Below, in pieces: positions 1 through 7,809 of a stretch of 37,421 nucleotides of DNA. The DNA comes from Actinomycetes bacterium. Its GTDB lineage: Bacteria > Actinomycetota > Actinomycetes > JACCUZ01. Made by a program: the position numbers and the translations under genes. Position 1 is the stretch's first letter; every line of letters starts with the position of its first letter. Where the stretch lies: NCBI GenBank assembly GCA_035489715.1, contig DATHAP010000032.1, positions 1 through 37,421 on the forward strand. Reading direction: 5' to 3'. Under the pieces are notes generated by a model. That model had not been told where the DNA came from. It searched no databases and was given only the letters and a program-made list of their open reading frames with translations.

Positions 1-1
1 C

Positions 2-412
2 GGGGAGCTGACCACCGTCCTGCTCGACGACCAGGGCGCGGTGCGCGGCCTGCGCACCGAGCGCCGCTACTTCACCGTCCCGCAGCGCCGGGCGATGATC
101 GGCCGCGACGGGGACCGCTGCCCCTGGCCGTGGTGCGACCGCCCCGCCACCTGGTCCGACGGCCATCACCTGGTGTGGGCCAGCCGCGGCGGCCCGACCA
201 CCGTCGCCAACGGCGCCCTGCCGTGCCCGGCGCACCACACGATGTGCCACGAAGGCGGCTGGACCCTGCACCGCCACCCCGACGGCCGCTACAGCGCCAC
301 CCACCGCGACGGCCGCACCCTCGGACCCGAACCCTCCCCACCCGGCCGCAACCGCACCGGCAAGGACACCGGCCCGCCGCCCAGCCGACCACCGCCCCCG
401 CAACGCGCATGA
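2..412 (+). CDS. HNH endonuclease domain protein, C-terminal part (13E12/DUF222-type)
   Basis: The frame is open from the window edge, so the 5' end lies outside and 136 residues are seen. A zinc-ribbon-like pair of cysteines (CPWPWC) is followed by an HNH core: DGHHLVWASRGG, then an Asn (VANGALPC) and the closing AHHTMCH. This matches the C-terminal HNH module of the 13E12-repeat/DUF222 proteins that are multicopy in actinobacteria. The last 35 residues are a Pro/Arg-rich tail. An internal GTG at 41 is not a convincing start because the frame continues upstream with ordinary coding character. In the family the HNH fold gives metal-dependent nicking or cutting of DNA, but the role of these proteins is not settled. 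The domain is clear; the function is open. Confidence 0.8.
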   Translation, partial: GELTTVLLDDQGAVRGLRTERRYFTVPQRRAMIGRDGDRCPWPWCDRPATWSDGHHLVWASRGGPTTVANGALPCPAHHTMCHEGGWTLHRHPDGRYSATHRDGRTLGPEPSPPGRNRTGKDTGPPPSRPPPPQRA

Positions 413-452
413 GCCCGGCCTCGGAAGCCGTGCGGCGGACCGGAACGGCGTG

Positions 453-791
453 CTACCTGAGGATCTTCTCCATCGGCCTGCCCTTGGCGAGCTCGTCGAC
501 GAGCTTGTCGAGGTAGCGGATCTTCTGCATCAGCGGGTCGTCGACGGCCTCGACGCGCACGCCGCACACCGATCCGGTGATCAACGACGCACGGGGGTTG
601 AGGGCTGCCTCGGCGAAGAAGTCCCCGAACGTGGTGCCCGCGCTCAGATAGCGGTCCAGGGCCGGCTCGTCGAAGCCGGTCAGCCACTCGATCACGGAGT
701 CCAGCTCGTCCTTGGTACGCCCCCTCTTCTCCACCTTGGTCAGGTAGTGGGGATAGACCGACGAGACGCTCGTCGCAAAGATCCGGCTCAC
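453..791 (-). CDS. DUF2200 family protein
   Basis: Small cytoplasmic protein of 112 residues. It shows the family's conserved blocks: [19 protein letters not shown] near the N-terminus, VIEWLTGF, a DFFAEA block, [13 protein letters not shown] and the closing [20 protein letters not shown] ending in MEKILR. The family is widespread in bacteria and has no established biochemical role that I know of. I chose the GTG at 791 because the family begins at about this point (xRIFxxxxSSVYP) and a TACGCT box sits 7 nt upstream, as expected for a leaderless message. In-frame GTG codons at 809 and 815 would give 118 or 120 residues. It is transcribed away from the sigma-factor operon at 934. Confidence 0.85.
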   Translation of the reverse strand: MSRIFATSVSSVYPHYLTKVEKRGRTKDELDSVIEWLTGFDEPALDRYLSAGTTFGDFFAEAALNPRASLITGSVCGVRVEAVDDPLMQKIRYLDKLVDELAKGRPMEKILR

Positions 792-798
792 CTCCGCG

Positions 799-804
799 AG
801 CGTA
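799..804 (-). promoter_or_regulatory. Predicted -10 box, leaderless DUF2200 start
   Basis: TACGCT on the minus strand, 7 nt before the GTG at 791. It fits TAnnnT and would place the transcript start at the start codon. No clear -35 hexamer is visible. Confidence 0.45.
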
Positions 805-869
805 GCCACTCGCACCGGTGCTGCCTGGAGCGCCTCGCTGCCCCCAGCCGGGCTCGGCGGTCGTGCCGC

Positions 870-891
870 CTGCTCACGGAATTCGGAGCAG
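870..891. repeat. Inverted repeat CTGCTC-N10-GAGCAG upstream of the ECF operon
   Basis: Six-base arms (870-875 and 886-891) in the 142-nt gap between the DUF2200 gene and the sigma factor, which are divergent. It could be an operator; the arms are short enough that chance is possible. No ECF-type -35 GGAAC box with the right spacing was found. Confidence 0.35.
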
Positions 892-933
892 ACTCGTGAA
901 GCCAGGGCGGGACGGCGCGGCGACAGGTGGGGC

Positions 934-1485
934 GTGGGCGACCGGACGGAGCACAGCGATGCAGAGCTGCTGCGCGCCGTGGCCGGGGGTGACACCGGTG
1001 CCCTGCGCCTCCTGCACGAGCGGCACTCGGCCTGGCTGACCGTCCGGCTGCTGCGCCGGTGCAACGACCGGGAGCTGGTGGCCGAGGTCCTGCAGGACAC
1101 GTTCGTCGCCGTGTGGCGCGGGGCGGGAGGCTTCCGGGGCGACGGAGAGGTCGCCGGATGGCTGTGGGGAGTGGCCATCCGGCGACTGGTCTCCCGGCTC
1201 CGGACCCGAGGGCACGGGGCGGAGGTCCCGATGCCGGACGTGGTGCTGGACGCGGAGGTCAGCGTCGAGGAGCGCGTCCTCGCCGGTGTCGAGTACGGCG
1301 ACGCGGGCGCGGCCATGGCCCGACTCAGCCCCGAGATGCGCGCGGTCGTGCAGGCGACCGTGCTCGACGGGCTGACGACCCGGGAGGCCAGCCAGCTGCT
1401 CGGTGTCCCGCGGGCGACCGTCAAGACCCGCCTGCTGCGCGCGAAGGCGCTGCTGCGCCGCGACCTGGTGGAGGGATCCGCATGA
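934..1485 (+). CDS. ECF-type RNA polymerase sigma factor
   Basis: Protein of 183 residues, usual for an extracytoplasmic-function sigma factor. The sigma-2 part runs from about residue 10 to 85 ([20 protein letters not shown], then [16 protein letters not shown], the conserved region 2.2 helix). Sigma-4 is at about 125-180, with [11 protein letters not shown] and a helix-turn-helix in [20 protein letters not shown], which would read the -35 element. There is no sigma-1 or sigma-3 domain. The GTG at 934 is the best start I see; the Shine-Dalgarno is weak (AGGTGGGG just upstream). The stop overlaps the next ATG (ATGA, 1482-1485), so translation is coupled to the anti-sigma gene. The five-gene operon suggests that the regulon includes its own ABC transporter, which is an inference. 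Confidence 0.92.
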   Translation: MGDRTEHSDAELLRAVAGGDTGALRLLHERHSAWLTVRLLRRCNDRELVAEVLQDTFVAVWRGAGGFRGDGEVAGWLWGVAIRRLVSRLRTRGHGAEVPMPDVVLDAEVSVEERVLAGVEYGDAGAAMARLSPEMRAVVQATVLDGLTTREASQLLGVPRATVKTRLLRAKALLRRDLVEGSA

Positions 1486-2318
1486 GCGAGGGAACCGCCC
1501 GCCGCACCTGGCACGTCGACGACGATGCGCTGCGCGACTGGGTCGACGGGGTCGCCGGCCCGCTGGTGAGTGCGTCGGTCGAGCAGCACGTGCAGCGCTG
1601 CGCCCGATGCCGGCACTCTGTCTCGACCTTGCTGCCCCAGGAGCTGCACAGCCCGTTCGACCGCGTGCTGGCCGCCGTCGAGGTGCCGGCGGCCAGCCCC
1701 CTCGAGCGGCTGCTCGTGCGGCTCCGGCTGACTCGCTCGGACGCTCGGGTGGTGGCGGCGGCGCCGGCCCTGCGCGCTCCCTGGATCGCCTCGATGGTCG
1801 GCGTGGTCGCCTTCGTCGCCCTCGCGGCCCTCCTGGCCGACGTCGGCGGGCTCTACCTCTTCCTCATGGTCGCCCCGCTGGTGCCGGTCGCCGGGGTCGT
1901 CGCGGCCTACGGCCCGAGCTCGGACCCGATGTACGAGGTCGTCCTGGTCGCGCCCTACGCCACCGTGCGGATCGTGCTGCTGCGCGCCGCGCTGGTCCTG
2001 GCCACCTCGGTCCCGCTGGTGGTGGTGGCCGGACTGCCGCTGCCGGGCGACGCCTTCGTCGCCATCGCCTGGCTGCTGCCGGCGGCAGGGTTCATCGCCG
2101 TCGTGCTGACGGCCAGCACCTGGGTCGACCCCCTCCACGCCGGCACGACCCTGGCCGTCGGCTGGGTGGTCGCCGTCATGCTCGCCATCCGCGGCGGTGA
2201 CCCGCTCGCGGTGCTCGCGCCGCTCGCCATGGCCGGCTACGCCGGCCTGGTCGTCGTCGCCGGCCTCGTCCTGCTGCACCGTCTGCTCGGCTCCACACCG
2301 TCCTGGCGGCTCCGATGA
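1482..2318 (+). CDS. Zinc-motif anti-sigma factor with six predicted membrane helices
   Basis: Protein of 278 residues. The cytoplasmic N-terminus has the zinc-binding anti-sigma signature HxxxCxxC (HVQRCARC; His36, Cys40, Cys43) preceded by a helix around DALRDWVDG, as in zf-HC2/ZAS proteins that hold an ECF sigma factor inactive. A linker of about 55 residues leads to roughly six hydrophobic segments (about 101-119, 124-144, 165-185, 191-211, 221-237, 242-266). Most ZAS proteins have none or one, so the membrane part is large. The start overlaps the sigma stop, and the TGA lies beside the ABC ATPase start. The likely role is to bind the sigma factor from 934 and release it in response to a membrane signal, perhaps transporter activity. 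The ligand is unknown. Confidence 0.85.
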   Translation: MSEGTARRTWHVDDDALRDWVDGVAGPLVSASVEQHVQRCARCRHSVSTLLPQELHSPFDRVLAAVEVPAASPLERLLVRLRLTRSDARVVAAAPALRAPWIASMVGVVAFVALAALLADVGGLYLFLMVAPLVPVAGVVAAYGPSSDPMYEVVLVAPYATVRIVLLRAALVLATSVPLVVVAGLPLPGDAFVAIAWLLPAAGFIAVVLTASTWVDPLHAGTTLAVGWVVAVMLAIRGGDPLAVLAPLAMAGYAGLVVVAGLVLLHRLLGSTPSWRLR

Positions 2319-2344
2319 GCCCGCCACCGAACCAAGGACCTGCC

Positions 2345-3211
2345 ATGCCTGAAGCAACCGTCTCCCTGCGCGGAGCGGCGAAGTCCTACCGCGGCACCCC
2401 GGCGCTGACCGGCGTCGACTTCGACCTCCAGGTCGGCGTCGTGGGGCTGCTCGGTCCCAACGGAGCCGGCAAGTCGACTCTGCTGCGCGTGCTCGCGACG
2501 GTCCTCGGCGTGGACGACGGCAGCGTGCGGATCCTCGGCCGGGACCCGTCGGTCGGCCGGGAGCGCACCGAGATCCGGCGGCGGCTCGGCTACCTGCCGC
2601 AGGAGCTCGGGTATCCGCGCGGCTTCACGGCCTACGGCTTCCTCGACTACCTCGCCGTCCTCAAGGAGTGGGACGACCCGGACCGGCGGCGGGCCGAGGT
2701 CCGGAGGGTCCTCGAGCAGGTCGGTCTCGGCGACCAGTCCGGCCGGCGGATCCGTGCCCTGTCCGGGGGCCAGAAGCGGCGGGTCGGCCTCGCCCAGGCG
2801 CTGCTCGGCTCGCCGGACCTGCTGATCCTCGACGAGCCCACGACCGGGCTCGACCCGGAGCAGCGGGTCTCGTTGCGCACCGTCCTCGCGGAGGTCGGCC
2901 GGACCTCCACCGTGCTCGTCGCCACCCACCAGACGGAAGACGTCGCCGCTCTGTGCGAGCGTGTCGTGGTCCTCGACGACGGTGCTGTGCGGTTCGACGG
3001 ATCGGTCCGCGATCTCGTGCAGGCCGCGGCGGGACGCGTGTGGCTGTCCGACGCCCCTGACCCCGCCGCTCGTACGTCGTGGCGCACCGGCAGCGGGCGC
3101 TACCGCAACCTCGGGTCGGCGCCGGCCGGGGCGGAGATCGCCGAGCCCTCCTTGGAGGACGCCTACCTGCTCCTGCGGGGCGTCAGCGCCGACTCGGATG
3201 TGGCGGCATGA
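2345..3211 (+). CDS. ABC transporter ATP-binding protein
   Basis: Protein of 288 residues with one complete nucleotide-binding domain: Walker [10 protein letters not shown] (37-45), a Q-loop in YLPQELG, signature LSGGQ (139-143), Walker B LLILDEP (159-165), D-loop GLD and switch histidine in VATHQTED (His195). This is the ABC-2/drug-export subtype with a short C-terminal extension. I chose the ATG at 2345, which has AAGGA 6 nt upstream. An ATG at 2315, overlapping the anti-sigma stop, would add ten low-complexity residues. It would drive the two membrane subunits downstream; the permease start overlaps its stop (ATGA at 3208). The substrate cannot be told from sequence; export of a stress-related or antimicrobial compound is a guess from the ECF context. 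Confidence 0.93.
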   Translation: MPEATVSLRGAAKSYRGTPALTGVDFDLQVGVVGLLGPNGAGKSTLLRVLATVLGVDDGSVRILGRDPSVGRERTEIRRRLGYLPQELGYPRGFTAYGFLDYLAVLKEWDDPDRRRAEVRRVLEQVGLGDQSGRRIRALSGGQKRRVGLAQALLGSPDLLILDEPTTGLDPEQRVSLRTVLAEVGRTSTVLVATHQTEDVAALCERVVVLDDGAVRFDGSVRDLVQAAAGRVWLSDAPDPAARTSWRTGSGRYRNLGSAPAGAEIAEPSLEDAYLLLRGVSADSDVAA

Positions 3212-4134
3212 GCACCGTCGTGCTCGAGCAGCCACGTCTGGTCCCGTCCCCGGCCGCCTCGGTGCGCCAGCTGGGGGTCATCGAGGCCAAGCGCTACGCC
3301 ACGCACCCGCTCTTCGTCGTCGGCGCCCTGATGTGCGCCGGCCTGAGCATCGGGCTGCCCGGGCCCGACGAGCTGGACTACGCCGTGATCCCGGCCTTCT
3401 TCCTCGGGGTCCTGGGCCTGGTCGTGTCGGCCCGCCTGACCCGGTCCACCGACACCTCGGCACCGGTGCTGGACGCCGCACCGGTGCCCATCACGCGTCG
3501 CACCGCCGCGCTGTGCCTGGCCTGCGCCGTCCCTGCCGTCGCGGCACTGCTGATCGCGCTGCTGCACCGCGCGACGCTGCTCGCCGACCCGATCGCGGAC
3601 TTCCGCTACGGGACCTTCGGCGGCCTCGACCGCCAGGTGCTCACCTTGGTGCTCCCGGTGGTCTACGCCGCCGGCGGACCTCTGCTCGGCGTGGTCGTGG
3701 GTCGGTGGCTGCGTTTCCCGGGCGCACCGCTGCTGACGGTCGTAGCGCTGCTCGCCTGGAGCGCCACGCTGGCCTACCTGCCGCAGAGCGGGTCGAGCTC
3801 GTCCGCGCTCCTGCGGCTGCTGCACGTGAGCGCGCCGTACACCGCCTTCGCGTTCTCCGACGGGGACAACGTGCACCCGATCACGGTCGTGACGACGATG
3901 CCTGGGGCACCCCTGTGGTTCGCCGTCTGGGCGGTCGCGCTGTGCGGCCTCGCGGTCTGCGCCGCGCTCTGGCGCGGGGCGTCGGCAACCGTGCGCACCT
4001 CGGTCGCCCGCGCGGGTCTGGTTCTCGTCGCCGTGGCTGCCATCGCCCTGGCCCTGGCCGCGACCACCGGCCACGACGTCAACCACGAGACCGACTCCTC
4101 GGGTCGGACCACCGTCGTCCGTGGCGATGCCTAG
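3208..4134 (+). CDS. ABC transporter membrane subunit 1
   Basis: Hydrophobic protein of 308 residues with about eight predicted membrane segments, beginning at THPLFVVGALMCAGLSIGLPG and ending with an Ala/Leu-rich helix (VLVAVAAIALALA) and a polar tail. It is not a recognisable named permease, but its place right after the ATPase and the ATGA overlap make it the partner subunit. Residues 82-93 read DTSAPVLDAAPV, a motif repeated almost exactly in the next gene. The 3' end overlaps the following start by 8-14 nt depending on which start is used. The subunit role is inferred from context and hydrophobicity. Confidence 0.75.
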   Translation: MSTVVLEQPRLVPSPAASVRQLGVIEAKRYATHPLFVVGALMCAGLSIGLPGPDELDYAVIPAFFLGVLGLVVSARLTRSTDTSAPVLDAAPVPITRRTAALCLACAVPAVAALLIALLHRATLLADPIADFRYGTFGGLDRQVLTLVLPVVYAAGGPLLGVVVGRWLRFPGAPLLTVVALLAWSATLAYLPQSGSSSSALLRLLHVSAPYTAFAFSDGDNVHPITVVTTMPGAPLWFAVWAVALCGLAVCAALWRGASATVRTSVARAGLVLVAVAAIALALAATTGHDVNHETDSSGRTTVVRGDA

Positions 4135-4741
4135 GGCAGCGGTCGGTCGCGGGCTGCGTGTGCTCCGCTCGACCCCGTGGCTCCCGGTCTGCGGGACTTC
4201 GGGCCTCGCGACCGCCCTGCTCGTCGGGGCCGCCCTCGCGCCCCACCAGCCGTTCGTCCCCTTCGCGGCCGTGATCGCGGTCGCCGCGTGCGGCGGTGCC
4301 GCCGCTTACCTGCTCGACGAGGACACCGCACCCGTCCTCGACGCGACGCCCACCTCCCGCGGCGTGCGGACCTGCTGGCGGCTGCTCCCACTCGCCGTGC
4401 CCGCCACCGCGTCCCTGGCCGGGCTCGCCGCGCTCGACCGGGCCGACAGCAGCGGCCGCTGGCTGCAGCTCGTGCCGGTCGCGCTGGGCAGCATGGCCGC
4501 CGGGACCGGCCTCGCGGCGGCGCTGCGACGTTCGAGCAGCACTCCGGGCGACCTGGCGGCCGCCGTCACCCTCGTCGGCGTGCTCCTGGTCGTCGCGGTG
4601 GACCCGCTGCGCCGGTGGGCGCCGGCGGTGCCGCTCGGCGAGGGGCCGGGCGTCGGCCGCAGCATGCTGATGTGGACAGCCGTCGTCGTCGTGTCGGGGT
4701 GCGCGGTGGCGCTGTTCTCGCGCGACCCGGTGCACCACTGA
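4127..4741 (+). CDS. ABC transporter membrane subunit 2 (paralogue of subunit 1)
   Basis: Membrane protein of 204 residues with about six hydrophobic segments. Residues 66-75 read EDTAPVLDAT, matching DTSAPVLDAA of the preceding gene at the same topological place: after the first membrane hairpin and before a basic stretch leading into the next helix. The two look like a diverged tandem duplication, this copy being shorter by about 100 residues. The ATG at 4127 lies inside the 3' end of subunit 1; a GTG at 4121 would add two residues. It ends 3 nt before the convergent rsmE stop, and no terminator hairpin is visible between them. Confidence 0.72.
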   Translation: MPRAAVGRGLRVLRSTPWLPVCGTSGLATALLVGAALAPHQPFVPFAAVIAVAACGGAAAYLLDEDTAPVLDATPTSRGVRTCWRLLPLAVPATASLAGLAALDRADSSGRWLQLVPVALGSMAAGTGLAAALRRSSSTPGDLAAAVTLVGVLLVVAVDPLRRWAPAVPLGEGPGVGRSMLMWTAVVVVSGCAVALFSRDPVHH

Positions 4742-4744
4742 CGG

Positions 4745-5476
4745 CTAGCGCCACCGGACCTTCGTGGAGAGCACGGCCAGAGCGGCCGTGCCGGCCGTCG
4801 AGGTGCGCAGCACCGTGTCCCCGAAGCGGTACGCCGCGGCGCCCGCTCCGCGGAAGGCAGCCAGCTCGTCGTCGGCCAGCCCGCCCTCCGGCCCGACGAC
4901 AACGACGACGTCACCCTCCACCGGCAGTTCGACCGCGGCCAGCGGCTGGGTCGCAGACTCGTGCAGCACCCCGCCGAGGGCCGCGGCGGCCAGCAACGCG
5001 GTCACCTCCGCCGTCGTGACCAGCCCGGTCACCTCGGGGAACCGGCTGCGCCGCGACTGCTTGGCGGCGGTCCTGGCGGACGTACGCCACTTGGCGAGCG
5101 CCTTGTCGCCCCGCGCGTCGCGCCAGCGGGTCACGCACCGGGACGCCGCCCACGGCACGACCACGTCGACGCCGATCTCGGTCAGGGTCTCGACGGCGAG
5201 CTCACCGCGGTCACCCTTGGGCAACGCCTGCACGACGACGAAGCGCGGCTGCGGAGCCGGCTCGACGACCACCTCGGCGACCTCGACCTCGACCAGGTCG
5301 CGCCCGGCCGACACGACGACGCCCTCGCCACGGCGGCCCGAGCCGTCGGTGAGCACCACCGTCTCGCCGGGGGCGATCCTGGTCACCGTGGCGGCGTGCC
5401 GCCCTTCGGCACCGTCGACGACGACCAGGCCCGGGACCAGCCGGCCGGACGGCACAACGAAGAGCGGCGCACTCAC
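4745..5476 (-). CDS. rsmE: 16S rRNA (uracil(1498)-N(3))-methyltransferase RsmE
   Basis: Protein of 243 residues. An N-terminal PUA-like part (FVVPSGRL..VDGAEGRHAATVTRIAPGETVVLTDG) precedes a C-terminal SPOUT methyltransferase fold carrying the family motifs VVGPEGGLADDEL (GPEGG 195-199) and LRTSTAGTAAL (223-233), which form the trefoil knot that binds S-adenosylmethionine. RsmE methylates N3 of U1498 in 16S rRNA. The QALPKGDRGELAVETLTEIGV region is also diagnostic. The start is the GTG at 5476. It is third in the hrcA-dnaJ-rsmE order common in actinobacteria, 59 nt after dnaJ, and may be heat-inducible through read-through from the CIRCE-controlled promoter. Confidence 0.95.
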   Translation of the reverse strand: MSAPLFVVPSGRLVPGLVVVDGAEGRHAATVTRIAPGETVVLTDGSGRRGEGVVVSAGRDLVEVEVAEVVVEPAPQPRFVVVQALPKGDRGELAVETLTEIGVDVVVPWAASRCVTRWRDARGDKALAKWRTSARTAAKQSRRSRFPEVTGLVTTAEVTALLAAAALGGVLHESATQPLAAVELPVEGDVVVVVGPEGGLADDELAAFRGAGAAAYRFGDTVLRTSTAGTAALAVLSTKVRWR

Positions 5477-5535
5477 CGCGCCATCATCCCTGATCGTGAT
5501 CCGTGATCGTGACCGCGATCGTCGGCGAGAGCCGG

Positions 5536-6663
5536 TCAGCGCTCGTTGAAGGCGTCGCGCAGGCGGTTGAAGAATCCCTGGCGGGCGCTGGCCACCTGGC
5601 CGACGTCGGGCCCGTCCTCGCCGCGCAGCGAGGCGAGCTTGCGCAGCAGCTCCTCCTGCTCGGCGTCGATGCGGGTCGGTGTCTGCACGTCGACGTGCAC
5701 GACCAGGTCGCCGCGTCCCTGCCGGCGCAGGTGCGCCACACCCAACGCGGCGAGCGTGACCGCATGGCCGGACTGGGTGCCGGCGCGCACCTCGACCGGC
5801 CGCGGCCCGTCGAGCGTCTCCAGGGTCACGGTCGTGCCGAGGGCCGCCGCCGTCATCGGCACCGTGACCGTGCAGTGCAGGTCGTCGCCCTGGCGCTGGA
5901 AGGTCGGGTGCGGGCGCTCGACGATCTCGACGAACAGGTCTCCGGCGGGACCGCCGCCAGGGCCGGCCTCACCCTCACCGGCCAGCTGGATCCGGGTGCC
6001 GGCGTCGACACCGGGCGGCACCTTGACCGACAGGGTCCTCCGGGTGCGGACCCGGCCGTCGCCGCCGCAGTCCGGGCACGGCTGCGGGATGACCGTGCCG
6101 AAGCCCTGGCAGTTGGCGCACGGCCGCGACGTCATCACCTGGCCGAGGAAGCTGCGGGTGACCTGCTGCACCTCGCCGCGACCCTGGCAGATCTCGCAGG
6201 TGCGCGGCGACGTGCCGGCGGCCGTGCCGGCGCCCTGGCAGGTGGGGCAGGTCGCCGCCGTGTCGACCTGCAGGTCGCGGGTGGCGCCGAAGGTCGCCTC
6301 GGCGAGGTCGACCTCGAGGTGGATGAGGGCGTCCTGGCCGCGGCGCTGCCGAGGCCGCGGGCCCCGCGCGGCACCCGCCCCGGCGCCGAAGAATGCGTCC
6401 ATGATGTCGGAGAAGCCGAAGCCCGACCCGAAGCCGCCACCGGTGGAGAACGGGTCGCCGCCGAGGTCGTGCAGCTCGCGCTTGCGCGGGTCGGAGAGCA
6501 CCTCGTAGGCCTTGGTGACCTCCTTGAAGCGCTCCTCCTCGCCGGGGTTGACGTCGGGGTGCAGCTGCCGGGCCAACCGGCGGTAGGCCTTCTTGATGTC
6601 CTCGGGAGTGGCGTCGCGGGAGACGCCGAGGACCTCGTAGTAGTCCGCGCTCTGGGCCGCCAC
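5536..6663 (-). CDS. dnaJ: Chaperone protein DnaJ (type I Hsp40)
   Basis: Protein of 375 residues, full length. The J domain covers 1-70 with HPD at 35-37. A Gly/Phe-rich linker (about 71-100) follows. Four CxxCxGxG zinc repeats begin at Cys139, Cys156, Cys182 and Cys196 ([32 protein letters not shown]), then the C-terminal substrate-binding domains. It stimulates DnaK ATP hydrolysis and hands over unfolded proteins. The GTG start directly abuts the hrcA stop (TGA then GTG, no gap), so the two are cotranslated. This is the hrcA-linked dnaJ that many actinobacteria have besides a second dnaJ in a dnaK operon; no dnaK or grpE is in this window. Confidence 0.97.
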   Translation of the reverse strand: MAAQSADYYEVLGVSRDATPEDIKKAYRRLARQLHPDVNPGEEERFKEVTKAYEVLSDPRKRELHDLGGDPFSTGGGFGSGFGFSDIMDAFFGAGAGAARGPRPRQRRGQDALIHLEVDLAEATFGATRDLQVDTAATCPTCQGAGTAAGTSPRTCEICQGRGEVQQVTRSFLGQVMTSRPCANCQGFGTVIPQPCPDCGGDGRVRTRRTLSVKVPPGVDAGTRIQLAGEGEAGPGGGPAGDLFVEIVERPHPTFQRQGDDLHCTVTVPMTAAALGTTVTLETLDGPRPVEVRAGTQSGHAVTLAALGVAHLRRQGRGDLVVHVDVQTPTRIDAEQEELLRKLASLRGEDGPDVGQVASARQGFFNRLRDAFNER

Positions 6664-7683
6664 TCAGCCGTCCCCCACGATCCTGCCGACGTAGCGAGCC
6701 ACTGCGCGCACTGCTCCCATCGTTCCGGGGTAGTCCATCCGGGTCGGCCCGAGGACGCCGAGCTTGGCCAGCGCCTCGTTCTCGGAGCCGTAGCCCACGC
6801 TGACCACCGACGTCGCGGCCAGCGCCTCGTGCGGGTTCTCGTGCCCGATGCGCACCGTCAGCGCCGACAGGTCGCTGGCCTCGCCCAGCAGCCGCAGCAG
6901 CACCATCTGCTCCTCGAGCGCCTCGAGCACCGGTCGGATCGTCAGCGGGAAGTCGGGCCCGAAGCGGGCCAGGTTGGCGGTGCCGCCGAGCACGATGCGG
7001 TCCTCGTGCTGCTCCACCAGGCTCTCGAGCAGCGCCGACAGCACGGCCTGCACGGCCGGGCGGTTGTCGGCCGTGAAGCGCTCCGGCAGGTCTGCCAGCC
7101 GGCCGGCGGCGTCGGAGAGCCGCTGGCCGACGGTCTCGGCGTTGAGCTGGGCGCGCAGCTCGCCGAGCAGCACGTCGCCCACCTCGACCGGCGTCTCGAC
7201 CACGCGCTGCTCGACCCGGCCGGTCGTCGTGATCAGGACGACCAGCAGCCGGGAGGTGGCCAGCGGCACAAGCTCGACGTGCCGCACGCTGGAGCGCGAC
7301 AGCGAGGGGTACTGCACGACGGCAACCTGCTGGGTCAGCTGCGAGAGCAGGCGCACGGTGCGGGTGACGATGTCGTCGAGGTCCATCGCGCCGTCGAGGA
7401 ACGACTGGATGGCCCGCCGCTCCGCGGTCGAGAGCGGCTTGACCGCCGAGAGCCGGTCGACGAAGAGCCGGTAACCCTTGTCGGTGGGGATGCGCCCGGC
7501 ACTGGTGTGCGGCTGCGCGATGTAGCCCTCGTCCTCGAGCGCCGCCATGTCGTTGCGGATCGTCGCGGGCGAGACGCCCAGGTTGTGCCGCTCGACCAGG
7601 GCCTTGGAGCCCACCGGCTCCTGGGTCGACACGTAGTCCTCGACGATCGCGCGCAGCACGTCGAGCTTGCGGTCCTCGAGCAC
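6664..7683 (-). CDS. hrcA: Heat-inducible transcription repressor HrcA
   Basis: Protein of 339 residues, typical length. The N-terminal winged helix is clear: [20 protein letters not shown], then [19 protein letters not shown] and [18 protein letters not shown]. The GAF-like dimerisation domain follows to the end. HrcA binds CIRCE operators and represses chaperone genes; GroEL helps it stay active. The start is the GTG at 7683, with GGGAGG 5 nt upstream; a second GTG at 7689 overlaps this ribosome site and is less likely. A perfect CIRCE lies 54 nt upstream of the start, so the gene is autoregulated together with dnaJ, which begins at its stop codon. Confidence 0.96.
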   Translation of the reverse strand: MLEDRKLDVLRAIVEDYVSTQEPVGSKALVERHNLGVSPATIRNDMAALEDEGYIAQPHTSAGRIPTDKGYRLFVDRLSAVKPLSTAERRAIQSFLDGAMDLDDIVTRTVRLLSQLTQQVAVVQYPSLSRSSVRHVELVPLATSRLLVVLITTTGRVEQRVVETPVEVGDVLLGELRAQLNAETVGQRLSDAAGRLADLPERFTADNRPAVQAVLSALLESLVEQHEDRIVLGGTANLARFGPDFPLTIRPVLEALEEQMVLLRLLGEASDLSALTVRIGHENPHEALAATSVVSVGYGSENEALAKLGVLGPTRMDYPGTMGAVRAVARYVGRIVGDG

Positions 7684-7736
7684 GCACACCTCCCGCACGT
7701 AGGACTGGCCGACCAACGGCCGGGCGTGAGACACGC

Positions 7737-7761
7737 TGGCACTCACCCGGCCTGAGTGCCA
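7737..7761 (-). promoter_or_regulatory. CIRCE operator (HrcA binding site)
   Basis: Perfect inverted repeat TGGCACTC-N9-GAGTGCCA, with spacer 7745-7753. It matches the CIRCE consensus TTAGCACTC-N9-GAGTGCTAA with two symmetric changes per arm. It lies directly downstream of the predicted hrcA -10 box, covering the expected transcription start, the usual position for HrcA repression. Confidence 0.95.
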
Positions 7762-7767
7762 AGTGTA
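7762..7767 (-). promoter_or_regulatory. Predicted hrcA -10 box
   Basis: TACACT (TAnnnT) on the minus strand, directly abutting CIRCE. Transcription would begin inside the operator and give a leader of about 70 nt before the GTG at 7683. No good -35 match is seen, only GC-rich sequence. Confidence 0.5.
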
Positions 7768-7796
7768 CGCCGCCAGGCCGCTCGCCCGCCGCTGCC

Positions 7797-7802
7797 TAGA
7801 CT
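7797..7802 (+). promoter_or_regulatory. Predicted -10 box, leaderless GH1 start
   Basis: TAGACT, 7 nt before the GTG at 7810. There is no Shine-Dalgarno sequence, so a leaderless message is likely. This box decides the start codon choice. Confidence 0.55.
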
Positions 7803-7809
7803 CGCCGGC

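Noticed and set aside
2315-2344. ATG at 2315 as the ABC ATPase start, overlapping the anti-sigma stop
   Set aside because: The ATG at 2345 has a good ribosome site (AAGGA), and the extra ten residues are not domain-like. Kept only as an alternative.
5490-5522. Repeated GATCGTGA/GCGATCG motifs between dnaJ and rsmE
   Set aside because: Two or three short imperfect copies in 33 nt; too short to distinguish from chance.
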